Part shown: in pieces, positions 27,090 to 35,804 of the stretch
Layout: each line of letters begins with the position of its first letter
Numbering within the stretch: position 1 is the stretch's first letter
Source: Candidatus Tepidiaquacellales bacterium UBA6667
GTDB taxonomy: Bacteria > Bacteroidota > Ignavibacteria > Tepidaquicellales > Tepidaquicellaceae
DNA: 49,581 bases
Direction of reading: 5' to 3'
Assembly (NCBI GenBank): GCA_002455255.1
Contig: DKKL01000007.1
Span: forward strand, 115,141-164,721
Made by a program: the position numbers and the translations under genes
Notes under the pieces: model-generated
Databases searched by the model: none
Told to the model about the DNA's origin: nothing
Seen by the model: the letters and a program-made list of their open reading frames with translations, nothing else

Positions 27090-27276
27090 AAAATTATAAT
27101 TATTTAAAATTTTAACTAAAAATACAGCGAAAAAACGAGAGTTTAAATTTAAAAAAATGTTATCAATTCTTTATTTTATAATTGACTAATTTTCACTTTT
27201 TTACTGTGTTCAGGATTCAATTTATTAATGAAACTTTATATTTTATATTCGGTTAATATTATATAAATTACTGTTT

Positions 27277-30200
27277 ATGACAACTTTACAATACACTGCG
27301 GATTCCCTATACAAAGAACTTAGCGGAAAAATTATATCTGTTACAAACAAAGAACATCTTTTTAGATTTACAAAAAATCTATTTATTACTTTTTCAGTTT
27401 TTGCCGGATTGTTTTTTGTTTGTTTGATTCTTGAAGTAATTTTTAATTTTTCGTCATCAGTTAGAATGTTTATCTATTTCGGATTTATATCTTTTTTTGC
27501 TGTTACTGTTTTTTATTTAGTAATAAATCTTCTAAAAAATTTATTCAAAGAAAAAAATATAGTAAATGACTCACTTAAAATTGGAAATAACTATAACGAT
27601 ATAAAAGATAAACTTTCCAATTCAATTTTTCTTTATGAGAACAAGTCTAATAATTCATTTTCTGAAGAGTTAATTTATCAAAATCTTCTTACAACAAATG
27701 ATAAAATTAAAAATAAAGATATTTCTTCTTTTTTAAATTTTAATTTCTTTAAATCATCGCTTTATGTTTTAATCGCGGTTCTAACATTTAATTTTTTATC
27801 TTTTCTTTTTTTTCCCTCACAATTAAATGGAGCATTTTTCAGATATTCTAATTACAATTACAGTTTTGTAAATAATTTATACGGCATATCTTTTGACGTG
27901 AAACCGGGAAGCACAGAAATTCTTAAAGGAAGTAATCTTGAAGTTGAAATAAAAGTTAACACTATTCAGAAAGAAATTTATTTTGATCATATAAAACTAT
28001 TCGTATTTGATAAAACAAAAGATGGAAGTGAAATTTTTAAAAATGAATTTGAAGTTACTTCTTCCGGAAACAATGTTTTTAAAACTGTTTTAAATGATAT
28101 AAATAATGATTTAGTTTATTATGCTGAGCTGGAAGAAGTTAATTCACAAAAATTTAAAATTTCCGTTGCCGATTATCCTGTCGTAAAAAAATTATTCCTG
28201 ACTGTTAAATATCCTGAACTATTTAATCTGCCGGATAAAAAATTATCTGAAAACGAAGGAAATGTAAATATTCCGGAAGGAAGCACATTGTTTTTTTATT
28301 TAGAGTCTAATAAAGATTTAAAAGAAGCGGGATTAATTTATAACAATAATTATTTTAAATTCGAAACAAATAATAATATTGCTACAGGTATGTTAAAACC
28401 TGATATCAGTGGTAAATATAAATTTAAATTAACCGATTCTGATGGTAATGAAGGGAAAAATTACTCTGAGTATAACATTACGGTTTCTGAAAATAAAGCT
28501 CCCACTGTTATAATTACTCAACCTCAGGAATCAAACTACCAACTCAAAAATGAGAATGATATTCTTCTTAGAGCGAGGATAAGTGATGATTTAGGATTTA
28601 TGAATTTGAAATTAAATTACCGATTAGTTTCTTCAAACTCATCTGCATCTGCCAGGTTCAACTCTATCAATATCCCTGTTTTAAATTTAAATGCAACATC
28701 TGTAGAAGTACCATATCTCTGGGATATAAGAAATATTAAACCCGGAAAAAATCAGAAAATTGAATACTTTTTTGAAGTAACCGATAACTCAGGCAAAACC
28801 GGAAAAAGTGAAACTAAATCACTTAGCTATTTTTCTGCAACTGAATTGTTAAAAGCAACTGAGAAACTTACAAAAGAATTAAAAGCTGAATTGAAATCTA
28901 TTTTTGAGAATGTTCAGAATTTATCTCAGCAATCAATGCAGTCAAAAAATTACAACAAGACAAATGAGGAATTAGGACTTAATGACCCTAACAAGCAAAA
29001 TCAGATAAAAGATAAAGTTGAAAATCTTCAGCAAACTCTAAACGAAACACAAAACAAAATCGAACAGTCACTTGATGAAATGCAAAAAAACAATATGCTC
29101 AATGATCAAACTTTGGAACAGTATATGAAGATGCAGGAATTGTTCAACAAAATTAACACACCTGAACTTCAGGAAATGTTAAAAAAAATTCAGGATGCAC
29201 TGAAAAAGAAAAATGCTGACGAACTTAGAGATGCAATGAAAAATTTTAATTTTGATGAAGAAATGTTCAAAAAAAATATGGAAAAGATTTTAGATATAAT
29301 GAATAAAATAGAAAACTTGCAGAAAATTGGTGAGCTTACTCAAAAATTAGATGAAATTAAAAATCAACAGGAACAGCTTAAAAATGAAACTGAACAAACC
29401 AATAAAAATGATAATAATAAACTGTCTGAACTATCTGAAAAGCAAAATGATATAAAACAAAACACTGATGATTTTAAAAAAGAAATGCAGGACTTAATTG
29501 ATAAGATGAATGAAATGAAACAAAAAGGTGATGATGATATGGATCCGCAGAAGTATAAAGATTTGCTTAAAAAAATGAACAATAAAAAGACAAGTGATAA
29601 AATGAATAAATCTTCCGAGCAGATGAAATCAGATAAGAATGAATCTGAACAGACTCAGGAAGATATTATGAAAGATTTAAATGAAATGAATGATGATATG
29701 CAAAATGCATTGGAAAGTATGCTCAATAGCCAAAACCAAATGGATAAAATGAAGGATAAACTGAAAGATATTAAAAATAATCTGGAAAATTTAAGCAAGA
29801 AACAAAAAGATTTAATTGATAAAACAAAAAATTTAGAGGAAAAAGATAAAAACAGTTTTAATAAAAATAAACAAGAGCAGGGGGATTTACAACAGGACTT
29901 ATCAAAAAACATTGATGACCTGATGAATATGTCAAAAGATGGAATGAATATAACACCTGAACTCGGGAAAGAGCTTGGAAATTCTTTTAACAAAATGGAA
30001 AACTCCAAACAAAATCTTGAAAACAGTAAAAAAGAAGATGCTGTTGGAAATCAGGGAAAAGCAAAAGAATCACTTGATAAATCTGCAAATATGTTAAGTG
30101 ATATGATTTCCAAAATGGAGCAGGAAGGTCAAAATGGTAAATCAGGTAAAGATGGAAAATCCGGAAAAGGTAATATGGATAAATTGATGGAACAACTCGC

Positions 30201-30789
30201 TAATATGATTGCTCAGCAGCAAGGTCTTGCAGGGCAAATGGGTCAGTTTGGTCAGCAGCAAAAAGAAGGTCAGAATGGAAAAGAAGGTAAAGATGGAACC
30301 GGTTCAGATGGAAATATGAGTCAGGATCAAAAAAATCAAATTGACAGATTGAGAATGGAACAACAACAACTTTCAAAATCACTTGAAGAACTTTCAAAAG
30401 AATTTGAAGAAGAACAAAAAAGAAGCGGTGAAAAATTACTGGGTAATCTTGATGAAATAAAAAAGCAAATGGATGAAGTTGTAAAACAAATGAGTGAATA
30501 TAAAGTAGATGACAATCTTATTGAAAAACAAAATAAAATTTTATCCAGAATGCTCGATGCTCAGCTTTCTCAAAGAGAAAAAGATTTTGAACAAAAAAGA
30601 GAATCAAAGTCAGGTGAAAATGTAGTAAGAAATTCACCTCCTGAAATTGTTTTGAGCGGTCCAAATTCCTTTAATGCATTAAAAGAAGAATTCCTCAAAC
30701 TTCAGAAAAGTGGATATTCTGAGGATTACGAAATATTAATTGCTAAATATCTAACATTGTTAAAACAGTCCGGGATTAAAACTAATTAA
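27277..30789 (+). CDS. Giant DUF4175-like membrane protein with long coiled coil
   Basis: A 1170-residue protein. Residues 35-57, 63-86 and 160-179 are transmembrane helices. Residues ~180-520 form a beta-rich, probably periplasmic region with an Ig-like stretch (KAPTVIITQPQESNYQL … EYFFEVTDNSGKTGKSETKS). From about 525 to 1120 the chain is extreme low complexity, rich in Lys, Glu, Asn, Gln, Asp and Met, with heptad-like coiled-coil patterning and a short Gly-rich insert (KSGKDGKSGKGNMDK). The layout resembles the DUF4175-like proteins of Bacteroidota; I do not know a proven function. It stands alone, not beside BatA/MoxR genes. Confidence 0.7.
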   Translation: MTTLQYTADSLYKELSGKIISVTNKEHLFRFTKNLFITFSVFAGLFFVCLILEVIFNFSSSVRMFIYFGFISFFAVTVFYLVINLLKNLFKEKNIVNDSLKIGNNYNDIKDKLSNSIFLYENKSNNSFSEELIYQNLLTTNDKIKNKDISSFLNFNFFKSSLYVLIAVLTFNFLSFLFFPSQLNGAFFRYSNYNYSFVNNLYGISFDVKPGSTEILKGSNLEVEIKVNTIQKEIYFDHIKLFVFDKTKDGSEIFKNEFEVTSSGNNVFKTVLNDINNDLVYYAELEEVNSQKFKISVADYPVVKKLFLTVKYPELFNLPDKKLSENEGNVNIPEGSTLFFYLESNKDLKEAGLIYNNNYFKFETNNNIATGMLKPDISGKYKFKLTDSDGNEGKNYSEYNITVSENKAPTVIITQPQESNYQLKNENDILLRARISDDLGFMNLKLNYRLVSSNSSASARFNSINIPVLNLNATSVEVPYLWDIRNIKPGKNQKIEYFFEVTDNSGKTGKSETKSLSYFSATELLKATEKLTKELKAELKSIFENVQNLSQQSMQSKNYNKTNEELGLNDPNKQNQIKDKVENLQQTLNETQNKIEQSLDEMQKNNMLNDQTLEQYMKMQELFNKINTPELQEMLKKIQDALKKKNADELRDAMKNFNFDEEMFKKNMEKILDIMNKIENLQKIGELTQKLDEIKNQQEQLKNETEQTNKNDNNKLSELSEKQNDIKQNTDDFKKEMQDLIDKMNEMKQKGDDDMDPQKYKDLLKKMNNKKTSDKMNKSSEQMKSDKNESEQTQEDIMKDLNEMNDDMQNALESMLNSQNQMDKMKDKLKDIKNNLENLSKKQKDLIDKTKNLEEKDKNSFNKNKQEQGDLQQDLSKNIDDLMNMSKDGMNITPELGKELGNSFNKMENSKQNLENSKKEDAVGNQGKAKESLDKSANMLSDMISKMEQEGQNGKSGKDGKSGKGNMDKLMEQLANMIAQQQGLAGQMGQFGQQQKEGQNGKEGKDGTGSDGNMSQDQKNQIDRLRMEQQQLSKSLEELSKEFEEEQKRSGEKLLGNLDEIKKQMDEVVKQMSEYKVDDNLIEKQNKILSRMLDAQLSQREKDFEQKRESKSGENVVRNSPPEIVLSGPNSFNALKEEFLKLQKSGYSEDYEILIAKYLTLLKQSGIKTN

Positions 30790-30851
30790 TTTTTGATGTT
30801 TATTGCATATTGAAACATTTATTTATATTTTAAGTTTAAATTAAAGGTAAA

Positions 30852-30879
30852 TGAAATATCAGTATGTTCTGATATTTCA
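30852..30879 (+). repeat. Inverted repeat in leader of thioredoxin-like gene
   Basis: TGAAATATCAG and CTGATATTTCA form a perfect 11-base inverted repeat around a 6-base centre, 13 bases before the ATG at 30893. There is no T run after it, so it is a poor terminator. It could be an operator, an RNA stability hairpin or a translation-control element. Confidence 0.6.
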
Positions 30880-30892
30880 ATAACTTAAAAAA

Positions 30893-31381
30893 ATGAATAC
30901 TAAATTACTTATATTAATTTTTGCTTTATTTTCATTTGCAAATCTATCGTTTTCTCAAACTGCATATAATTTTAACGATGGATTAGCTCAGGGAAAATCT
31001 CAAAACAAGAAAATCCTGATTGAAATTTATGTCACCGATAATACTTGGGTTGATAAAATGAATGAAACATATAAAAATCCTGATGTTATGAATTTAATGA
31101 ATTCAAATTTTATTTTTGTAAGATTGGACGGGAATTCATCTGATAAATATAACTATAACGGTAAAGATATGACAGGGTCAGAAATTGCAAAAAGTTTTGA
31201 AACTATGAGCTATCCTACTCACGTATTTTTAAATCCTGATGGAACTGTAATATCATTTGTATATAATGGAAATAAATCTGTGAGTGTTCCGGGCTATATT
31301 GATGCTGAAGATTTTAAAAATGTTTTGGAATATTTCCGAGATGGAAAATATTCCTCAACCGACCTTTCAACAATATTATAA
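30893..31381 (+). CDS. Secreted thioredoxin-fold protein lacking all cysteines
   Basis: A 162-residue exported protein (signal peptide MNTKLLILIFALFSFANLSFSQ). The mature part follows the thioredoxin_7/DUF255-like pattern: KKILIEIYV, then the active-site position, KMNETYKNPDVMNLMNSNFI, FVRLDGN, and the cis-proline loop SYPTHVFLNPDG (Pro108). Where relatives have WCGWC or CxxC, this protein has DNTWVDKM (49-56), and the whole protein has no cysteine. A disulfide role is therefore excluded; chaperone or scaffold function is inference. A terminator follows directly. Confidence 0.75.
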   Translation: MNTKLLILIFALFSFANLSFSQTAYNFNDGLAQGKSQNKKILIEIYVTDNTWVDKMNETYKNPDVMNLMNSNFIFVRLDGNSSDKYNYNGKDMTGSEIAKSFETMSYPTHVFLNPDGTVISFVYNGNKSVSVPGYIDAEDFKNVLEYFRDGKYSSTDLSTIL

Positions 31382-31388
31382 ATTTACA

Positions 31389-31415
31389 GTTGCTGTGAAT
31401 TTAATTCACAGCAAC
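31389..31415. terminator. Bidirectional terminator
   Basis: Perfect 12-base stem GTTGCTGTGAAT / ATTCACAGCAAC with a TTA loop, between the stops of the thioredoxin-like gene and convergent coaD. T tracts on each side are only partial. Confidence 0.75.
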
Positions 31416-31427
31416 TTCCTATTCATT

Positions 31428-31913
31428 TTAATCCTTAAATTTTTGATTCAGTTTTTTCCTCACAAAGGCAGGCACAAAATCATCTGTTTTGCCTTTTAAC
31501 GATGCTAATTCTCTCACTATTGATGAGTTTAAATAAGTATATTTTTCGTTTGGCATTAAAAATATTGTGGTAAGTTCTTGCGAAAGTTTACTATTGATAA
31601 GTGACATTTGAAATTCATATTCAAAATCCGATACAGCCCTTAACCCCCTGATTAAAACCTGAGCTTTTTTCTTTTTCGCATAATTCACAATTAATCCTTC
31701 AAAATAATCTACACTTACATTTTTAAAAGATTTCAAAGAATTTTTCAACATTTCTATTCTGTCATCTTTTGAAAACATTGGTTTTTTATTTGAGTTTATT
31801 GCAATTGTAACTATTACTTTATCGAATAATCCGGAAGCACGTTTGATAATATCTATATGACCATTAGTAACCGGGTCAAACGTTCCGGGATAAATAGCTG
31901 TGATTTTTTTCAT
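31428..31913 (-). CDS. coaD: Phosphopantetheine adenylyltransferase CoaD
   Basis: A 161-residue cytosolic enzyme that transfers AMP to 4'-phosphopantetheine in the fourth step of CoA synthesis. It has the nucleotidyltransferase TxGH site (YPGTFDPVTNGH, His19), the LIRGLRAVSDFEYEFQM substrate segment and SSIVRELA (Ser130-Ser131…Arg134). Length is standard. The start overlaps the rsmD stop by ATGA, a common pairing of these genes. Confidence 0.97.
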   Translation of the reverse strand: MKKITAIYPGTFDPVTNGHIDIIKRASGLFDKVIVTIAINSNKKPMFSKDDRIEMLKNSLKSFKNVSVDYFEGLIVNYAKKKKAQVLIRGLRAVSDFEYEFQMSLINSKLSQELTTIFLMPNEKYTYLNSSIVRELASLKGKTDDFVPAFVRKKLNQKFKD

Positions 31914-32437
31914 TTTGAAAAATTATAAATTGTGAATTTTGTAATTCCGGTTTTTTTTTCTGTCTCTATAAATTCTGAAAAATTTTCCGGCAATGAGATT
32001 TTAGATTCGTGTTCAAGAATAAAATAACAACAGCATTTTGAAACTTGATTTATTAGTTCTTCATATTGTTCATAATTGTATGGTGGATCAGCGAATATTA
32101 AATCAAACTTTACATCAGTGTGTTTTTTTAAAAAACTTAAAACATTTGAATTAATTAATTTAACTCCTGATTTTATTCCAAGTGATTTAATATTTGATTC
32201 AACATTTGCAATATTTATATCTGTAAAATAAATTTCATCTGCACCACGCGATAAACATTCTAAACCAAGACTCCCTGAGCCACAAAATAAATCTGCCACT
32301 ATCAATCCGTTAAAATCTATTTTATTCGAAAGTATATTAAATAAAGTCTCTTTAGCTCTGTCTGTAGTTGGTCTTACAGTCCCCTTCGAAGGTGATTTCA
32401 ATATCCGCCTTCCGTAAATGCCGGAAATAATTCTCAT
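31910..32437 (-). CDS. rsmD: 16S rRNA (guanine966-N2)-methyltransferase RsmD
   Basis: A 175-residue SAM-dependent methyltransferase acting on 16S rRNA in the 30S subunit. It shows the N-terminal MRIISGIYGRRILKSP and RPTTDRAKETLFNIL, the SAM-binding DLFCGSGSLGLECLSRGA, and the catalytic DPPY at residues 117-120. It is three bases after the PilM-like gene and overlaps coaD, so the whole 33773-31428 stretch is likely one transcript. Confidence 0.96.
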   Translation of the reverse strand: MRIISGIYGRRILKSPSKGTVRPTTDRAKETLFNILSNKIDFNGLIVADLFCGSGSLGLECLSRGADEIYFTDINIANVESNIKSLGIKSGVKLINSNVLSFLKKHTDVKFDLIFADPPYNYEQYEELINQVSKCCCYFILEHESKISLPENFSEFIETEKKTGITKFTIYNFSK

Positions 32438-32440
32438 AAC

Positions 32441-33331
32441 TTAAATAACAGCTCCTGCTAATGAAATAAACTTATATCCAAATTTATTTATAAAATCACT
32501 GCTTGATAAACTATTGGAAACTTTTAAGGTTTCATCAAAATTAAGTAGTTTAACATTTAAATCCGGATAAAAACTTTTTATCTCATTTACTACATATTCG
32601 GAATATTCTTCTCCCGTAATATATATATTCTTTACACCGCTAAAATCTTTGTTGATATTCAAAAGTTTAATGTTATTCTCAAGTTCTATATCAAAATTGT
32701 TTTCTTTGAAATAAATATATTCATAACAAAGTATATCATTTTCTCTGCAAATTATATAATCTATTCTGTTTTTATAACAATTTAAAATAAGATATTTTTC
32801 TGATATGTTTTTTAATTTTGCAATGTTATATGAAGAAAATAAATCTATATCAAGCTTCTCTGTCTTTAAATTACATTTATTTATAATATCGTTTATGAAT
32901 TTTACAGTATTATACTTAACGGCAAATGTTAGTAATTTAAATTCTGAATAAGGGTTCTCTTGTGTCAATACTTTGTGATAATTAATCAGATAATTTTTAT
33001 ATGAGTCCGGAAAGAAATTTGATAAATCCCAGACAATATATGATTTTACTGATTCAGGTTCAAAAGTTTCAACCGGAATCGAATTTATAAAAAACTGATT
33101 TACATCTAAAACAATTTTTGCACTTAACGGTGTAACGTTTCCTTCTTTAAATATATCCTGAATTATATCTGATAATTCATTTATCAAATTTTCATTCTCA
33201 TTATAAACTGAAATATCCTCGCTAAAATCTATCGGTGAATCTTCCTCATTTATATATATGAGTTCATTTTTATTATCAATGCAAAGTACTCTGATTTTTT
33301 TATTTGTAAAACTTATTGAAGTATTTATCAA
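32441..33331 (-). CDS. Divergent PilM-like actin-fold protein
   Basis: A 296-residue protein starting with TTG at 33331, one base after the upstream stop; no ATG is available. The order of segments resembles PilM-type ATPases: an N-terminal SFTNKKIRVLCIDN strand pair, a swarming middle (SVKSYIVWDLSNFFPDSYKNY), a second strand set YLILNCYKNRIDYIICREND, and near the C-terminus IYITGEEYSEYV and FISLAGAVI. The glycine-rich nucleotide-binding motifs are weak, so ATP binding is doubtful. No pilN, pilO or pilQ genes are adjacent. Function is uncertain; the assignment rests on pattern only. Confidence 0.45.
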   Translation of the reverse strand: MINTSISFTNKKIRVLCIDNKNELIYINEEDSPIDFSEDISVYNENENLINELSDIIQDIFKEGNVTPLSAKIVLDVNQFFINSIPVETFEPESVKSYIVWDLSNFFPDSYKNYLINYHKVLTQENPYSEFKLLTFAVKYNTVKFINDIINKCNLKTEKLDIDLFSSYNIAKLKNISEKYLILNCYKNRIDYIICRENDILCYEYIYFKENNFDIELENNIKLLNINKDFSGVKNIYITGEEYSEYVVNEIKSFYPDLNVKLLNFDETLKVSNSLSSSDFINKFGYKFISLAGAVI

Positions 33332-33332
33332 T

Positions 33333-33773
33333 TTAGTTAACTTTTATAAATTTCTGAATGTCATTAAACTTTTTTTCCCCTACACCTTTTACTTTTTTTA
33401 TATCTTCGATTTTTTTAAAATTACCATTTTGGTTTCTATATTCTATTATTCTCGAAGCAATACTTTCACCAATTCCCGGAAGTTTTTCCAAATCCTCTAT
33501 TCCCGCTGTGTTTAAATCTATCAGAATAAAATTATTATATAAAGTATCCTGATTTAATTCAGTCGTTTTTGAAAATAATTTTATACTGTCATCTGTCAGC
33601 TGTATTTTGAGTTTATCTTTAAATTCTTCAAAATTAATCGAAGTATTTTCCTGTTTGCTCCAAACTTCGGAATATAGTTTGATAATCGAACCAATTAAAA
33701 TTATTGCTATTATAAAAACAACAGCTATTTTCTCATTTTTTGAAAAAACTAAGTATCTTTTCCAGTCTGACAT
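33333..33773 (-). CDS. ComEA-like membrane-anchored helix-hairpin-helix protein
   Basis: A 146-residue protein with a short cytoplasmic N-terminus, one transmembrane helix (about 16-34), a variable spacer and a C-terminal tandem helix-hairpin-helix domain (IDLNTAGIEDLEKLPGIGES … KIEDIKKVKGVGEKKFNDIQ). This is the layout of ComEA, which binds incoming DNA at the membrane during natural transformation; related short proteins also occur with unknown roles. It heads a run with the PilM-like gene, rsmD and coaD, and is separated from the upstream lipoprotein by a terminator. Confidence 0.8.
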   Translation of the reverse strand: MSDWKRYLVFSKNEKIAVVFIIAIILIGSIIKLYSEVWSKQENTSINFEEFKDKLKIQLTDDSIKLFSKTTELNQDTLYNNFILIDLNTAGIEDLEKLPGIGESIASRIIEYRNQNGNFKKIEDIKKVKGVGEKKFNDIQKFIKVN

Positions 33774-33819
33774 TTTAATGTTATTTAAAATATCAAAATT
33801 CTTATTGATTTAAAATAAA

Positions 33820-33842
33820 AAAGGGCTGATTGACAGCCCTTT
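33820..33842 (-). terminator. Rho-independent terminator of lipoprotein gene
   Basis: AAAGGGCTG / CAGCCCTTT, a perfect 9-base stem with a 5-base loop. On the minus strand it is followed by a T-rich run, just after the stop of the 33872-34558 gene. Confidence 0.88.
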
Positions 33843-33871
33843 AATTTTAAATAGAAATATTAAATTAACTT

Positions 33872-34558
33872 TTACTGGTTAACTGTATATTGTCTTAAAA
33901 ATTGATTTTCACCGGCTTTGTTTATTCTGACACTGATTTTAAGTTTCTTTTTACCATCACCGCCAATAGTTAAACTTTCAACATGTAATATACCAAATGT
34001 TCTTACTGTTGTTATTCCACTGTTAAATTTTTCTCTGAGGTAAAATGAATATACTCTTTGATTAAAAGGAGTTCCTGTGTTAAAATATTTTAATGCTGTT
34101 GAAACATCTCCATAGTTATCTGTTCTTTCAATATCATAGTTTGTTGGATCTATTCCTGATGAAGTTCCAACATTTTTAATTCTTGAAATAGTATCAAACT
34201 GTGCTTTCGTTATATTATCATATTCTCTAAACATTTTAAAATCTGTTTCAAATCCGGGAATTGAATTATCAAGTTTATCACCTGACCTTAAAAAGAAATT
34301 TGCACTTGTTCCGTTAGAATCTCCAAGTTGAATATCTTTTGTTATGTTAGCTCCGGTAACTACTTGTCCGGTCAATAAATTTATTGCACATGAATCAGCA
34401 TCTGTGAATCTTTCTGTCAATATTCTTCCGTCAAATACCAATACGTTTGTATCTGTGATTATTACAGGATTATTTGTGTTATTTTCGCATCCGCTTCCTG
34501 TTGTTGCTACATAACCTACAACACAAGCAATTAATAAAAGTAAAAAGTTTTTTCTCAT
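33872..34558 (-). CDS. Putative lipoprotein of unknown function
   Basis: A 228-residue protein with a hydrophobic N-terminal signal (MRKNFLLLLIACVVGYVATT) and GSGC as a possible lipidation site, followed by an Asn/Thr-rich linker. The body is hydrophilic with beta-type patterns (VLVFDGRILTERF, VRTFGILHVESLTIGGDG). No family is recognised. It is bounded by a terminator downstream and a 25-base gap upstream to ymdB, so it may be read from the ymdB transcript. Confidence 0.6.
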   Translation of the reverse strand: MRKNFLLLLIACVVGYVATTGSGCENNTNNPVIITDTNVLVFDGRILTERFTDADSCAINLLTGQVVTGANITKDIQLGDSNGTSANFFLRSGDKLDNSIPGFETDFKMFREYDNITKAQFDTISRIKNVGTSSGIDPTNYDIERTDNYGDVSTALKYFNTGTPFNQRVYSFYLREKFNSGITTVRTFGILHVESLTIGGDGKKKLKISVRINKAGENQFLRQYTVNQ

Positions 34559-34583
34559 TTTTTATATGTTAGTTTTTAAAATT

Positions 34584-35381
34584 TTAGAAAGGTGGATAAA
34601 AAATTCTTTCTATGCCTTTAGCAGTTCCTTTATCATTCAAAATGCAGAAAATACCACAAATATGTAAGTCATTTACAGCAACTTCGTTTCTGTGTGGTGT
34701 TCCATAAATGAACTTATGAATGGAACCTTCCTTTTTTGCCCCGATTACTGAATCGTAAGCTCCCGTCATTCCCACATCGGTAATATATGCAGTTCCCTTT
34801 TCGGAAATTCTTTCATCTGCCGTTTGTATGTGTGTATGCGTGCCGACAATCACTCCACATTTACCGGAAGCATAATGATAAAATGCTACTTTTTCTGCCG
34901 TCGCTTCTGCGTGAAAATCCACAAAAATTAATGGTGTTTTCTTTGAAATTATATCGTATGCATAGTCAAAAGCTCTAAAAGGACATTCAAGTGGTTTCAT
35001 ATACACTCTTCCTATTAGGTTTATAATCCCAATTGATAAATTAGTTCCTTTAATTTCGTAAATTCCGAATCCTCTCCCATATACTCCTTTTGGATAATTT
35101 AATGGTCTTAATGTGTTTTCGGATGCCTGAAAAAATTTATGAGATTGAATTTTGTCAAGTGAATGATTTCCGCCTGTTAATACATCTATTCCCAATCCAA
35201 GTAATTTCTGTGCATCCCTTTCAAGTGTACCCTGTCCGTCTGTTATATTTTCTGCATTTGCAATTATAAAATCAGGTTGATATTTATCTTTGAGTATTTG
35301 AAAATTTTCTTTCAGAAAATTAAATCCGGGCTCTCCTATAACGTCACCTATGTATAATATCTTTATGTTTTTCTCTTCCAT
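34584..35381 (-). CDS. ymdB: YmdB-family metallophosphoesterase
   Basis: A 265-residue cytosolic phosphodiesterase of the TIGR00282/YmdB family; the Bacillus member hydrolyses 2',3'-cyclic nucleotides and affects biofilm and RNA turnover. Metal-binding residues fit the family: Asp13 (IGDVIGEPG), Glu44-Asn45 (NAENIT), Asn72-His73 (GGNHSLD), His157 (DFHAEATAEK) and His182/His184 (GTHTHIQTAD), plus DVGMTGAYDSVIG. It is two bases downstream of the DUF1232 gene. Confidence 0.93.
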   Translation of the reverse strand: MEEKNIKILYIGDVIGEPGFNFLKENFQILKDKYQPDFIIANAENITDGQGTLERDAQKLLGLGIDVLTGGNHSLDKIQSHKFFQASENTLRPLNYPKGVYGRGFGIYEIKGTNLSIGIINLIGRVYMKPLECPFRAFDYAYDIISKKTPLIFVDFHAEATAEKVAFYHYASGKCGVIVGTHTHIQTADERISEKGTAYITDVGMTGAYDSVIGAKKEGSIHKFIYGTPHRNEVAVNDLHICGIFCILNDKGTAKGIERIFYPPF

Positions 35382-35383
35382 AA

Positions 35384-35788
35384 TCAGAAATATTTATCTG
35401 TATCATATCCTTTCCACAAACAATAATTTTTCAAATCTGTTTGTATTGATTTAAATATTGCAAGGAATGCCACAGCATCTTCTGTATAACCAAAAATTGG
35501 TAAAAAATCAGGTATTAAATCAAATGGGTTTATAAAATATAATAAAGCAGCCGTCAATAATCCGATAGTTCTCCATGGTATATCTGTATATCTCTTTGCT
35601 CTGTAATCTTTAAGCATCTCCATAGCCAGTTTCACCTGATCAAATAATTTAAATAATTTGTCTTTTTTAAGTCGTTCTTCTTTTGCTGTTACAGTCTTTT
35701 CATCTGACAATACTTTATCTATATCTGATACTGTTATGTCTTTTGATTTATCTTCGATATTATGAATTATTTTTTCTTCGTCTTTCAT
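35384..35788 (-). CDS. DUF1232 (YkvA-type) protein
   Basis: A 134-residue protein. The N-terminal half is charged. Residues ~65-125 contain the DUF1232 signature DIPWRTIGLLTAALLYFINP followed by FDLIPDFLPIFGYTEDAVA, a membrane-associated helical hairpin. The biological role of the family is not established. It lies 16 bases after the M19 dipeptidase and two bases before ymdB, probably one transcript. Confidence 0.88.
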   Translation of the reverse strand: MKDEEKIIHNIEDKSKDITVSDIDKVLSDEKTVTAKEERLKKDKLFKLFDQVKLAMEMLKDYRAKRYTDIPWRTIGLLTAALLYFINPFDLIPDFLPIFGYTEDAVAFLAIFKSIQTDLKNYCLWKGYDTDKYF

Positions 35789-35804
35789 AAGCTTTTAATT
35801 AATT

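Noticed and set aside
29364..30397. Several open frames antisense to the giant coiled-coil gene
   Set aside because: Their Ser/Phe/Leu/Cys-rich content is the reverse complement of the Lys/Glu/Asp-rich coding strand; no independent gene signals.
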